From contig NC_133650.1 of the NCBI RefSeq assembly GCF_009905375.1, positions 62,747,669 through 62,811,668 of the forward strand: a stretch of 64,000 nt of DNA. The letters run 5' to 3'. Shown here piece by piece: positions 43,509-55,700 of this stretch (the stretch's first letter is position 1; every line of letters begins with the position of its first letter). This DNA comes from Apium graveolens (Eukaryota; Streptophyta; Magnoliopsida; Apiales; Apiaceae). Below the pieces are notes generated by a model. It was not told where the DNA came from. It was given only the letters and a program-made list of their open reading frames with translations, and searched no databases. The translations under genes were made by a program, and so were the position numbers.

Positions 43509-45299
43509 CTAATGGTTAGTTTTAAGGACCCAGACTTACTTGGATCCTTTGGCCTTTTTAATTTTTTGGCATTTGCAGCGGATTTAATATCAGATTTTAT
43601 GCTAACATGTTGTTTATCAGAACTTATATCAGATTTTGCATCAGAATTTACACTAGAAGGAATTAAAGCAACTTTCTTCAAAGAATGTTTTATTTGATAA
43701 TAATCATAGTACAAACTATGATATTCCTTAAAAGTATAAATGGAATGCCATAAACTACCACAATGAAAACAAGGATTTTGTGGCTTATACCTAACAGACT
43801 GACTCTTAACTCCTGACTTAGGAGGTAAAGAGTTTATATTTTTATTCTTCCTACAAAAAGAAGCAAGATGGTTAGAGTTTCCACAGTTATAACATTTCTT
43901 TCTAGGAACATTAGGAACAGGCATATAGTTATTGCTTTTATTCACACCTTCCTTTCCATTCCTATTTTTCCTAGCCGCCTTTACCTTGTTGACATTCCTT
44001 ATTTCTTTTAGCTTATGCTTAAGTTGCTTTTTGTCATTAAGCCTATGTTGACTTCAGCTGGTTTATCCTGTACTAATTTGTCAGAAGTTGACTTCTCCTT
44101 AACTTCTGTCACAGACTCTTTCATCTTTTCAGAATCATACTTTACAGTTTTAGCTACAAACTTAACAGGATTTACCTTTGGGTTAGCAGTTTGTTTAACA
44201 ACAATTGGCTTAATTTGTTCAGTTCCATTTTCACTTTTATCATCTCCATAACCTAAGCTCTCTTTCCATTTTCCACTACTTAATAATTTCTGAGTTGTTC
44301 TGCCAGAGTTAGTCCAAGTCCTGATAATCTCTCTTTCCTTTTCTAACTCAGTTTTTAGAGATTTATTCAATTTTAGCACTTCATCTCTAACATAAAAAGT
44401 ATCATCTCTTTCTTTCTGAGTTTGATGGAACTTAACTAACTCCTTTTCTAAATAGTCATTCCTTTTCTTATAAGCAAGATTTTCGGAAGTTAATCTTTCA
44501 TATGTTAAAGTTTGATCTCTGTAACTAATAAACATGGTTTTAAGATATAATCCCAACTCAGTAATTTTATCAGTATGAAAAGCATAAGTTGTTTGAGGTA
44601 CCTTTAATTCAGCAGTTTCAGGGCTGCCATCAGCATTTGCCATTAAAGCATAATTCACCTCATCTTCAGAATCTGAAGTGTCTGTCCAACTTTTCTTCTT
44701 TGTGACAAGTGCTTTGCCTTTGTCACTCTTTCCTTTCTTGCAATCAGGTTATATGTGGCCTCTTTCACCACAATTATAGCATTTGACATTTGAGTTGTCT
44801 CCTCTGTCAGACTTTGCACTTTTGCCTTCATACTTTCTGAACCCTTTCTTATCAGAACTTCCACTTTTCTTGGAAAACTTCTTTCCCTTTCTGAATTTTC
44901 TGTATGCTATATTTGTGATACCCTTCACCATAAGAGCACACAATTTCATCATCTCTTCATCAACATATATTTCAGGTAAACTTTTAGTTTCTGAATCATC
45001 ATGATCAGAACTTGATGATTCCGAATCAGACTTTATGATGAGAGCCTTTCTTTTGCCTTTCTCTGAGACAGTCACTTTGGGGGATTCCTCCTCAGCTTTA
45101 AGAGCAACTGTCCTTGACTTTCTCCCATGTCTCTTGCTCCTTTGATCCATCTCAAGTTCATAAGTCTTGAGCATACCATAAATTTCATCAAGAGTAGTTT
45201 CATCAAGAGCATAGTTGTCTCTTATAGTAGTAGACTTCAAATCCCAACTTTCAGGAAGAGCTAAAAGAAATTTTAGATTTGAATCTTCAAGATCATATT
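43509..45299 (-). pseudogene. gag: E gag, C-terminal two thirds
   Basis: The minus-strand frame enters from the C insertion at 45299 and reads SNLKFLLALPESWDLK, TLDEIYGMLKTYELEMDQ and an acidic Ser-rich linker. Then come knuckle 1 (CYNCGERGHI, followed by a stop near 44749), a coiled coil (LEKELVKFHQTQKERDDTF), and knuckle 2 CYNCGNSNHLASFC with CFHCGSLWHS. A frameshift lies near 43990 and a one-base deletion near 43565, relative to F. It closes at TAG (43509-43511). The N-terminal capsid half is past the window, beyond element C. Confidence 0.88.
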
Positions 45300-48200
45300 A
45301 GTAATATCTGGGATATATCGTGTAATTATTTTTGCTAATAAAAATTATGCATGTGCAGTATTTATTATGTGAATTAATTGTTAAGTAATATATGTGTTTG
45401 GATGTTTAAAAATAATACTAATTGAGTATTCAACAATTTTTATATGTCCAAAATAAAATATAGATAATTGTCATATCTTCCTATTTATTTTTATGTTGAT
45501 TTATGATTTTATAGGAAATTTATGAATTTTATAAATTCTTATTCCGAGTATTTATACACTATTTTATACAATCGGGAACCAACCGACGTCACCCGTTTTT
45601 ACGTTTTTATAACCCGAAACTCTTCCAAGAACTCTTTCCTAACCTAATTGCAATATTTCGAGCATTTTCCATGTTTCGACTTTTTCGATCCGGCGTACGT
45701 TTTGTCCTGTGCGGGTCCCGGTGCAATATTTTCGATACATTATTCGTTTCGGTAAATCAATAAAACTCGTATTTTTGATAAACGGGATCTTTTTATTAAA
45801 CTATTACAATTATCACCTCGTAATATGTGTAACCAGGCGCCGAGACCAAGACCGCAGTACAAATTATACTGATTTGGATAATTATCCCGAAAACCGGTAC
45901 CGTTTGGATCTGTTTTTATAAATAAACGTACCATGTATCTGGAATGATCCAACGGGATACTAATTTTCCGTAATTATAAATAGCCTTTACCGTATTTTAT
46001 TTCGTACCGAAAATTATTTGCAAACAGTAATTATATAATTTTACAGAGAAAATCTATATATTCATATAAACTTTCAAGAATTAAACAGCAATTCAGAGGT
46101 GTTATTGAAATCCGTTTGGAAAGCTTGAGTAACCAAAACGAAGGGTTTGAAGAGTACTATCAGATTATACAAGTTCCAGAACTGCAGAATCAAAGGTTTA
46201 TTTTCTATATTTTTATTTATTTTCAAATTATTTTGATTAAAAATATGAATTTTTGTACGGATGACTGTTTGAATGATTTGATGCTTGATTGTTGTAGAGC
46301 TTGTTCTCCTGATGATTTTCATATTTCATATGACTGATTTGGAGTTCAATAACATGTTCAAAATTGAGTTTAATTTTCAAATTTAAAAATTAGGATTTAT
46401 AACCCGTATGAATGTTCTTAATTGAAATTTAGGGCTTTTTGTTCTAGGGGTTATTAGCTGTTGAAATATAGTGGGTTGTGGTCCTTATGAAATTTGCAAT
46501 CGATTGGTGTATAGCTCATTAACAAGCGATTCATGGTTTGAAGGGAGTTGTGTTTTTAAAGTTACGTCGAGCTCGCCGGAAACCGGCGAACTTTTCGGCC
46601 AAATTCCGGCCAAATCAGGGATTGTTAGGACGATTTGATGGCATAGTAATATTCCTGGTATTGTGTAGATCATATCTGGAGTAGATGGTGGGGTGAGGAT
46701 GCCGGGAACGTGTTCTCCGGCCATCCTCGTAATTTTCCGGCGACTAAACTACAAAATTGTAGTTCAGTCCTTGTACTTTTGAAGATGGTGATGTTTAGTT
46801 CCTGAAGTTTCTGGAAATTGCATAAATAGGATTCCTGTTTTTAAAATGTTTAAAAATTATATTTTCCATTTATTTTAATTATAAAAATTCATTTTTAATT
46901 TCTGAAAATCCCAAAAATTATTATTTTATTTCCAAAAATAAATCTGAATTAATTAGTTAAGTAATTTTAGTTAATAATTAATTGATTAATTGGTCAATTA
47001 ATTCGAAAATTAATTGATTAATTGATTTAATTAATTATTAATTGATTTTAATTAATTATTATTTAGATTTAATTATTTAAAAATGATTTAAAAATTTCGA
47101 AAAATAGTTTCGAGCTTTAAAATATTATTTTAAATTATTTTCAAGACTCGATAATTATTATAAAATTGTTTTGAAGCCAGATTTGGCCAACCGAACCCTG
47201 TTTATTGCTTCGAAATTAATCCAACGAACCGTTTTAATTCCGAAAAATATTTTAAAAATCATATTAAATACCCGAAAGCCTGTTTATGACCCGAGACTCC
47301 TTTATAAATGATATATCATTGATTGTTTGACGTGTTACGTGTTATATGTGACTTGTTGTTTAGCTGTCGGTCTATATGTTCGGTGTTTACTTGTTTATAG
47401 CGTAACTTTCAGTCCGTTAATCAGATTTGGGTAAGACGAAGGGTAGATAGAAGTGTATACCGAATAGAATCGTACGAGTTGAGTATTGATAGATGCTTAT
47501 AATATGTGAGCAGAAGAGGCAAGGCTTAGGAAAGGGAAGCAGATAGTCGAGGAGTAAGACGATTGTGATTGGAAATTAGTGCAGTATAGCAAGCTAGTGC
47601 CAGGCAAGTGTTCTGAACTTTCTCAAGATATATTGTAGTTGATTAATAGTCTTGTTTCATATTGCAAGTGCTTTGAAGCACTAAACCCTAAACCTTGATT
47701 CCAGTTGTTGATCTTTGAGCCGTAAACCTTATTCTTTTTAAACTATTGCTTGTTTTATACAGGAATACGAATCACAAATATACGATTCTACTCCACAAAT
47801 ACATACAAACTAAATGCTAAACACTGACTCAAATTGCTTACATACTCAAACCATTGTACCTTATGCTTTACAAGACCAAATCCTTACAACCTTGAAACTT
47901 TGATTCCTTTATTATTCAATTCTTTCATTACCTAACAGCCATTCTTTGAAATTGACATATTGATCCTTTGTGAAGATTGCAACCATTTCATTATTGAATA
48001 TCCAATGTTGCTTATGATTTTATTTATTGCTTTACATTGTTTATTCTGTTATTATGTTAGAATTGTATTGTTTTATAAAATTGTGGACCAGATTCGTGGT
48101 CAGACCAAATTGGTGGTCAAGTTAGGCTAATGTGTGCCTTGGATTCAGTAATTAGAGCAGAGCTGTGTGCCTTGCTCGGGGTTAGTGCGTGACTGATCAG

Positions 48201-48725
48201 CAGCTTAACCTTGGTTTTTAAAATAAAAATATAATATCCAATTCTAAATCATTAATCATTGTTCACTTAATACCTTAATCCTTTTCACTTGATGAGCATT
48301 ATTCTCAGTCTTGTCATTGTGACTTGCTGAGCTAATTAGCTCATTTATGCGATGTTGTTTATGTTCTTTTCCAGTTAAGAAGGAACCAGTTGGTAGCGAA
48401 GATCCCCAATCCAGTGCGAGAGCTAGGGGTCCAGGTTGATCAAGTTAAGCTAGCTGGAAGCTTTTGAGATAGTTTAAGTTTGTAAAAGTTTGTAATAATG
48501 TTTTAATGTTCAGTTCTAAGTTTGAATAGTCGGGTTTTAGACGTTTGTAATATAAGTGTGTGTATGTGGCTTATGGGCATACTTTAACCTGTTGTGGTCG
48601 GTGGTAGTTGGTAAGTAGGGTCACTGCATATTATTATTATCTTTATTATTGTTATAAATATGTTATAAATAAGGTATGTGTGTGTGTGGACCCCAAACTT
48701 CTGACTGGGTTTGGAGGGTGCCACA
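45300..48725 (+). repeat. 5' LTR of C
   Basis: 3426 bp, starting AGTAATATCTGGG (B has TGTAATATCCGGG, so TG is mutated to AG) and ending GGGTGCCACA. It retains the region deleted from B's 3' LTR. TATA at 45975. AT-rich and noncoding. Confidence 0.93.
45975..45982 (+). promoter_or_regulatory. TATA box in C LTR
   Basis: TATAAATA followed by GCCTTTACCG, conserved with both B LTRs. Confidence 0.6.
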
Positions 48726-48729
48726 GGTT

Positions 48730-48741
48730 TGGTATCAGAGC
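48730..48741 (+). other. Primer binding site of C
   Basis: TGGTATCAGAGC lies four bases after the LTR end, complementary to initiator tRNA-Met. Confidence 0.95.
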
Positions 48742-48922
48742 TACAGGTTATAAGTCACTAACACAAGCCTAGGTTGACGTGAAAGGGTAGAGAATTAGGA
48801 TTAGAAGTAAGGAAATAGAAAAAATAGAACGTCGAGAGGATGAGTGTGACGGTATAACTGGTATTAGTATAATTCGCGTTGTGGTTCCAGATCCTTACAT
48901 TGCGATATGATTTCAGATAGCA

Positions 48923-48927
48923 GCGAT
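48923..48927. other. Target-site duplication of D, left copy (GCGAT)
   Basis: GCGAT borders D here and is repeated at 63157-63161. The target is the start codon region of C's pre-gag ORF. Confidence 0.95.
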
Positions 48928-51900
48928 TGTAAAACCCCCAAATCCGGGGTCGGGGATTCGGGTTGTTACGAGTTCCATTTCCCTTATCAATACTTAATCT
49001 TAACAGTCAACCAACTACTGCGTACTGTGACCCCACAATATACACACACAAACCACAAGTTATAGTCTCAGAGATGAATACCAAAAATAACACAAGTCAT
49101 ATTATTCCACAATTATAAACCATTTCACCATAAAAAGGGTTTCTGAATAATTTACATATTCTTTTCCATTATTACAATTCATAAATATACATAAGTCTGG
49201 CACAACAAAAGTTGAAAGCCTAGCCTACTGGTAGCTCCTACCTCAGCTACAACGGCATCAACGCCTACAGGAAACTGCAGAACGTTTCTGAACCGCTCAT
49301 GAATTGGGAGCTTGCTCCTGTTCATCTTGTCTATCTGTTGTTGTGTGATGAAAGAAGAAAGCAAGGGTGAGCAACAAGCCCACCGAAATAATATGTATAA
49401 TAATTAACAATATATGAGCATTCTCATAGTACTCATGAAAGTCTTGGTCAAAAAGAAATGAACCAAGTTTGTTATCTTAACGCGACCAAGTCGCAAAATA
49501 TTCAGTATATATATACATATATACTTTTCACAGTCTTTGAAATCCTCTGACATGTATAATATACACAGAGTTCCAGTTTATAACTGTATAAAAATGTCGT
49601 TGCAAGGTGATCTCATATATCTAACCTTGTCTCAACATTTTTCTGAAAATCTTTCACATGCATAAGATAATCATTTACTAGATATAAGTAGAAAAGATGA
49701 AATTACAAGATACTCCCATATACTTATATCTTTTCCGAATACTACTTGAACTACCACCGTTCAAGTTATAATTTGTTTCAAAAGTTCATCACACAGATGA
49801 GACTACAAGATAAGACTTGAATAGATTCAATCTTTGAAATATTATTGAATGAAATGAAGTTACGAGATACTTCATTAAGTCCCGATAAAGATATATCCAT
49901 ATATATCTCTCACACATTTCGTGAAAACCTCTGTCATGTAAAGTATGAACAGAGTTGCAATATCCAATGAATTTGGAAAGAAAAGAATTTTGGCATAAAC
50001 CCGATATCTTGCTGATCAGGAAAAGACACCAATAAATAACCTTTTCTACTGTAGATGGATGAATTCCTCGCCGGTCATCACCCTAGCCGCATTAGGACCT
50101 CGCGCTAGACTGTTACCCGGCCACTCACACGTGGATGGACTGTCACCCAGCCTCTTACACCTTCATAGACCGTACCCCGGCCTGTCGCTTTTGCCGACTC
50201 AATTAGATGGACTTATTTCCCGAACGTTGGGCAAATAATCAAATTGTTTTCTCAAAACAGCAACCTCGTTGCGAATATAAAATACACCACAGAGCCGGAT
50301 CCCCAAGATTTTTGAGCGAATATTCAAGTCTCCTTCGAAAGGAAGATCTTAAATCTGAAAACGAGTTTTGGGATCCGCTCTAACTTTTAAAATCATTTTG
50401 AAGACTCGAAAACATTTTTAAGAATGTTTGGAGTAATGCTGATTTAATGAAATAAATCAGTCCCGATATATTAGAAAATATCTGAATATTATTATTTAAA
50501 TAATATTCCCAAAAGGATAATCCTTAGAAAAATAATTGAAGTAAAAGTTTTAAAACTCAAACTTGAAATGGATATTAAATAACCAAAGATATACTTATAC
50601 GAAAGTATGATCTTTATTTGAATAATCGAAAATAAGTTTGATTATCGAAACATTATTCTTTAATAAAATAAATAATTTTAATTAGTAAATAAACGGAGTC
50701 TTAAGTCCTCGAATAAATATTCAACTAAAATTCATTAATTAAAATAAACGGAGTCATAAGTCCTCGAATGAATATTCAATAATATTCATTAAATAAAATA
50801 AAGTTATCTAATAAAACTTATTCGATTAATAGTTTTGAAAACTATATCAATATATATATAAATATATATATATAATATACTCGGGAACATCGACTCCCGG
50901 TTTTAGAAAATGTTCACCTTTGGTACTGCTTATCTCTAGCATAGGTATTATGCAACTTATAAGCATTTGAATTGATAATAGAATATCAAAATTACGAAAC
51001 ATGAATGCATATAAATATCATATCACATGCTCTAATATATCGCAAGACTTTGCTAATAATAATCATGCACTTATCACAAGATAATGCATATACATATATA
51101 CATCACAACAACAGTATAACGGGTAGGAAACTTGCCTGAGCGACTGGGGGTGATAAATGGCTTGGGACGAGTCTGGTAACCGATATACAACAAATAAGTT
51201 GGAATTAAACCAAAGTCTCTTATGAATCTATACCTTAACCAATTAGACCTTAACGTTCGCTTTTGCGCTTAATGATTCACTTAAGTCGCTCGAGTACCCT
51301 CGGCTCCACCATTTTTAATAAATTAACCATTAAGAGTTTTAAGGCGATTCTTTCGCGAGTACCCTCCCAACTGCCTAATCCACTTTACATAATTGTTTTA
51401 TACTCCAATTAGTCATTTAAGGGCCTTAACCAAGGTTTCAAAGTAAGGCGAGGGGTAATGGTTCGGTCGTGAAATGCCATTACTTAAAACGGTCGTTTCT
51501 CCTAAACCGTATATCGGATTCAAGCGAACCACATATCAAAACGAAGCTCGTAACATGAACTATCTAATCATGGCAATGGTCAAAACCTAACAGTGAGTTA
51601 ACGGGTCCTGATGTTAAGAACAAAAGCAGTCTAGGGTGAATCGGGCATTACGACGGCTATATTTACGCGATTACAAAATTTTAAACCACTACAAACAACC
51701 ACCATTCCACTCACAACCAACAATACAACCAACCCTCATCCAAACCTTACTACATCAGTCCCCAAACCTCAAGATTTTTCAATTTATACAACTTCTCAAT
51801 CATGAACTAAGAGCTTACTTAAGTTCATTAACTATTTAATCAAGATTTAACCATCAAAATCTCTACTAACTCAACCAAACTTTAAACAACCAAGAATCAC

Positions 51901-52920
51901 GCTTCTCATAAACTATAACAATCAAAACCGCTCATAAATACTCAAAAGTAAAGCTAGGGTATGAGGTTTTACCTTCCTTGGTGAGTGATAAGTAGCTAGG
52001 AAGCCTTAAGGAGCCTTGATCTAACCTCCTACAAGCTTGATCTTTCAAAGAAATTAAGAACACAAAAATTAATTTCAAGAAAGTACTATTCACCATCTTC
52101 TTGAATGATTTATAGAAAATGCTAGGAAAGGATTTTGAAGCTAAGATTACTAGGAAGTATGTAACTTAACTAGGAGAAGCTAGGATAATTACCTTATAAA
52201 TTAGCAAGTGGAGGAGCTTGGACTTCACGTTTCTTAAGAAATGAGCCGAGAGCTTTTGTTCTTGAAAAAGAAATGTCAACTTCTATTTTTGTGTTATGAT
52301 TTTGTTTTGGCTTGGTTGATGCTGTTTTGTTTGATAATTAACCTTTTAACCATGGTAAATTTTGTGTGGCTTAGAATCAACCAACAACACACTTCTCTTT
52401 TGGTCATGCTTATATCATCTTCCCATGTCATCCTCCCACACTTGTCCTCATCTTGTTGGTGTGATGACATCATCATCATTAACCTCTTTGATTAACTCCT
52501 AATTACTTGGCTAATGACCACTGATCTGTTATACGGTTCGCTTAACTTTCGTTCTCGTTTATCGTTTGAGGGATCATACCCGGGATCTTATTACTTGGGT
52601 TCCCTTAACCTTTCTCAATACATTATATTCCTTTTATGATCCTTTCTTATAATCCTTGAATTTAAATCCTTTTTATCATGTTACCTTATACTTAATTCTT
52701 TCGGTATCTGGTGGATTTTCGGGAAAAATTAAAGTGTTCGGATTTGGATTCTGACGATCTTTACATACACTTATATACCACATAAAGTACTAATAATATC
52801 TCAGAAGATCAATAAAAGAACCCCTACATAGTGTGGTATGAAAAGTTTTTTTATTCAGCATAATCAGCAAAATTACTATTCATAAGGGTTTCAAAAATTC
52901 CAAAAATTAGGGTTATTACA
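48928..52920 (-). repeat. 3' LTR of D
   Basis: 3993 bp. On the minus strand it starts TGTAATAACCCTAATTTTTG and ends GGGGGTTTTACA. It contains an AT microsatellite near 50850-50880 and a tandem duplication at 50691-50799. It is homologous to 58695-63156 except for indels described for that copy. Minor open frames (for example 52241-52495) recur in the other LTR but have no domain. Confidence 0.95.
50691..50799. repeat. Tandem duplication of ~55 bp in D LTR
   Basis: Two adjacent units each begin TAAACGGAGTC and contain AAGTCCTCGAAT and an ATTCATTAA end (50691-50745 and 50746-50799). The same duplication is in the other LTR (60453-60562), so it predates insertion. Confidence 0.85.
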
Positions 52921-52937
52921 GTCTCCCCTCCTTAAAA
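52921..52937 (-). other. Polypurine tract of D
   Basis: On the minus strand it reads TTTTAAGGAGGGGAGAC, abutting the LTR. Confidence 0.9.
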
Positions 52938-52959
52938 GGATTCCGTCCCGGAATCAGAT

Positions 52960-53330
52960 AGAAAATGAATAGGGATGCTCTCTTAACATTGCACTTCCTA
53001 GCTCTCAAGTAAATTTTCCCACATTGTGGTTCTACCACCAAACTCTGCCTAGTTTGATAACACTTCTCCTAAGCACTTGTCCCTTTTTGATCTATAACCC
53101 TTCCTGGTTGCTCCATATAGGTTACGTCTGGTTGCATGTCTATGCGCTCATATGCCCCTATTTGTCTGCCATCCGAATTACACTTCCTTAACATTGATAC
53201 GTGGAACACGTTATAAACTTGCTACATGTTCGGGGGTAGGGCTAGCTCATATGCTAACTTCCCAATACGTCTTAATATATTCAAGGGTCCAACAAATCGT
53301 GGGCTTAGCTTTCCTTTCTAACTGAACCTC
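52960..53330 (-). pseudogene. pol: D integrase C-terminus and chromodomain remnant
   Basis: The minus strand reads [38 protein letters not shown] and then YMEQPGRVIDQKG, matching the integrase C-terminal fold and chromodomain start in A ([26 protein letters not shown]). Several stops and shifts are present, and the WELE segment is unreadable. Confidence 0.8.
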
Positions 53331-53700
53331 ATCCATCCTTTCCAAGGAAATACCTATAACAACACTAGGTTCCCTACTTCCTACTCTTTGTCATTTCGTG
53401 TCAAATCAACATACTTCGTGTGTCCATCTTGGGCTACTACCATCCGTCCTCTGATTAAATCTATTATATCGTTGGTCCTTTGGACTACTGCTGGTCTAAG
53501 CATCTTGTGCTCTGCAACATCATCCTATCATAAGGGAGATCGACATTGTCCTCCCTCAAGGATCTTATAAGGCGATATCTCGATAATGACATATGATCTA
53601 TTGTCGTAAGAAAACTCAATCCGTGTTAAGTGACCATTTCAAATTCTTTCAAGACTATTGCACAGACTCTCATCATAGCTTCTAGCATTATAGCTTTTGC
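53331..53700 (-). pseudogene. pol: D integrase core remnant
   Basis: The minus-strand pieces AVVQRTNDIIDLIRGRMVVA and YVDLTRNDKE match LVQQTREMVGLIRKRLVA and YADQTRKDIE of A. Further up, MRVCAIVLKEF matches [11 protein letters not shown]. The conserved [18 protein letters not shown] region is badly altered. No catalytic residue can be confirmed. Confidence 0.7.
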
Positions 53701-55399
53701 TTCTCAATACTCCTTCTTTTCTTGTTCGTAGTCATTACTATCTTCCGTACCTAATATTATACTGGTTATACTTTTGCTCGTTAGCATTCTATAACCTTTT
53801 AATAACCATGTCAATCTCAGTATCACGAACGCGTTTCCATTCCGAATACCACCATAACTTTACTACTCCTTTTTCAGCTGTTTCTATTTTCAAAAGTTTG
53901 ATCAATCATATAGAAGTAAAAGAATTTATTGAGAGATCACTATGATCATGAACACTTGTTATATCGCATAGTTAGTACCGAAGGTGGCCAGCCTTTAGTA
54001 CTTGACAAGCAATTAAACAACATGTGGTATCCTACTAGGCTTCTGTCACACAGATAGATAGTCATTCGGCAATACCTCCCCTTCTGGAAGGGTTGTTCTT
54101 CTCAGCTTACATGAAATGAAAAGAAGAGAAAAGAATGAACGGAAGAGAATTGTATATATATAAAATATACTGCCACAAAATATCTGGCTTGGAATCTACC
54201 TCTGAACTATAGAGGTTTAACATAGGAGAACAAAACATATATGTATATAAATCCACATCAAGTATAATAGCATCGCATTTCACATGCTTAAATATTTACT
54301 ATTCCATCCATCATTCTATGGACCCATGCTCTTGCTCGAGCTTATACACAACCACCTTTGAAACTCCCTCGACATTGAAAATCGAATCTGGGATTTCATT
54401 CTAGACATCATCGTTACTAGAATTCTATGCTTGCACTGCAACCTTCCTCGTATAGTAATGCGACTCTCTATTGATAAGAAGGAACAAGTATTCAATAGGT
54501 AGATAATCGACTTAATTACTCTATCAATGATAATTTATACATCACCACAACCCGATTAGTGGCAGTTAATCTCAACATCCATTCCAATACAACTCTCACA
54601 TATGTAATTAATCGGCTCATTACCCGCAGAATCATTCCTACACTACTAGGGTCCACCGTTGACCTACTGTAGTCATTCATTTTCCATGAAGTCTTAATAG
54701 CTAAACATACGGAGCCCATACATCTCGTATCGAATTCTTCTAAGGAGGTAACATGATCACCGTTCATGATTCATGAAGAACACTCCTGAACTTGACGTAC
54801 ATATGACATGAAGCAGATAAAATTGCAGAAGAGTTTCAATGAAGGCAATGATAGCAGGTTAATACCATTCTTAATCGTATGTCTTTATTAGGAGACATGC
54901 ATCTTAAAGGTTCATTTAGTCATTTCGTAACATGGTCCTGGCTTATCTCAAGATAGTACCTTCTAAGATAGATAGCCCACTCATGGCGATTATACGAATT
55001 AAACCTTTACCAAACTACTATTACGGTTGGGTATTGCACAGTCATCAGAAGGAATGTCAATCTTCCAAACCATAATACAATCTTTACGTCTTCAACCATC
55101 ATCACTGTATTCCTCAGGCACGAGCGCCTATAATTGCTCTCTTACACTTAAAGTGTTGGCCACCTCTTTGGCCTTTCCTGATATTAAAATTTTCTTACAA
55201 TCAATGTCGTTTGAACGATCTCCAACTAAATTTTCTACCTCATTTCCAATCACTGCTTGTGTGAAGATGTTTTCCTTAAAATCTGATGAGCAAAAAAAAC
55301 AAATATAAAAAAAAACAAATATCACCATTTTTCCATAAGTTATTGCCTCAGTCTTTAGAGGTTAATCATTGTCACGACTGACTCTTGATCATACTTAGG
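53701..55399 (-). other. D unreadable pol interval
   Basis: This 1.7-kb stretch should encode the rest of integrase and RNase H, but no motif of either could be recognised on the minus strand. Plus-strand open frames (53697-53945, 55027-55308) are low-complexity and unsupported. It could be heavily mutated pol or replacement sequence. Confidence 0.5.
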
Positions 55400-55700
55400 A
55401 CATCTTTTATCTTAGGTCCTAATTGCCCTGAACAATTTCGACCTTTACTGGTTCGATCCATACTTTCTCGTGGTTTAACACGTGCCCCACTTGGCATTAT
55501 TATAATTACGTCACATTTCCTTTATCAAAATTTCTATTCTTGAGAACTTTGGATATTACCTTTCTCCTTGTAAAACCTCTAAGGTTATCCTTAAATCCTT
55601 CATCATGTACACCCTAGGTACAGGGCATATCAAAATACCATTTACTAATACTAGAACCATTGTCTATGTACTTCTAAAAAATTTCTTTACTGATCTTTAA
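55400..55700 (-). pseudogene. pol: D reverse transcriptase remnant (catalytic residues lost)
   Basis: The minus strand reads LVLVNGILIC where the family has [11 protein letters not shown], so both catalytic aspartates are gone. Then DLRITLEVLQGE matches [12 protein letters not shown], and after frameshifts GHVLNHEKVWIEPVKVEIV matches [19 protein letters not shown]. This fixes D as a gypsy relative despite severe decay. Upstream to about 56030, only faint similarity is seen. Confidence 0.75.

Larger units (their letters stand above)
34651..45299 (-). mobile_element. Element E: Ty1/copia SIRE/Maximus-type, minus strand, 3' portion
   Basis: Reading the minus strand from 45299: gag (N-terminus lost to C), protease, integrase, RT, RNase H, a 2-kb spacer containing a small ORF, a long hydrophilic 3' ORF, polypurine tract, then the 3' LTR abutting F. 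E is a near relative of F, as LTR, gag and integrase match closely. It is cut at 45299/45300 by gypsy element C, so its 5' LTR is outside the window. The last five bases of F before E are CCTTC; a matching repeat is predicted past the window. Confidence 0.92.

Noticed and set aside
43493..43543. A 49-nt mini-intron removing the double stop at the E/F gag-protease border (donor GTAAGT in E, acceptor TTGCAG)
   Set aside because: Removing 49 nt puts protease out of frame in both copies, F has GCAAGT at the donor, and the length is below usual plant introns.
51636..51839. 67-codon frame repeated at 61872-62075
   Set aside because: Recurs because the D LTRs are duplicates; no domain.
54516..54767. 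83-codon minus frame in D
   Set aside because: Could be pol debris, but no RNase H or integrase motif could be matched.
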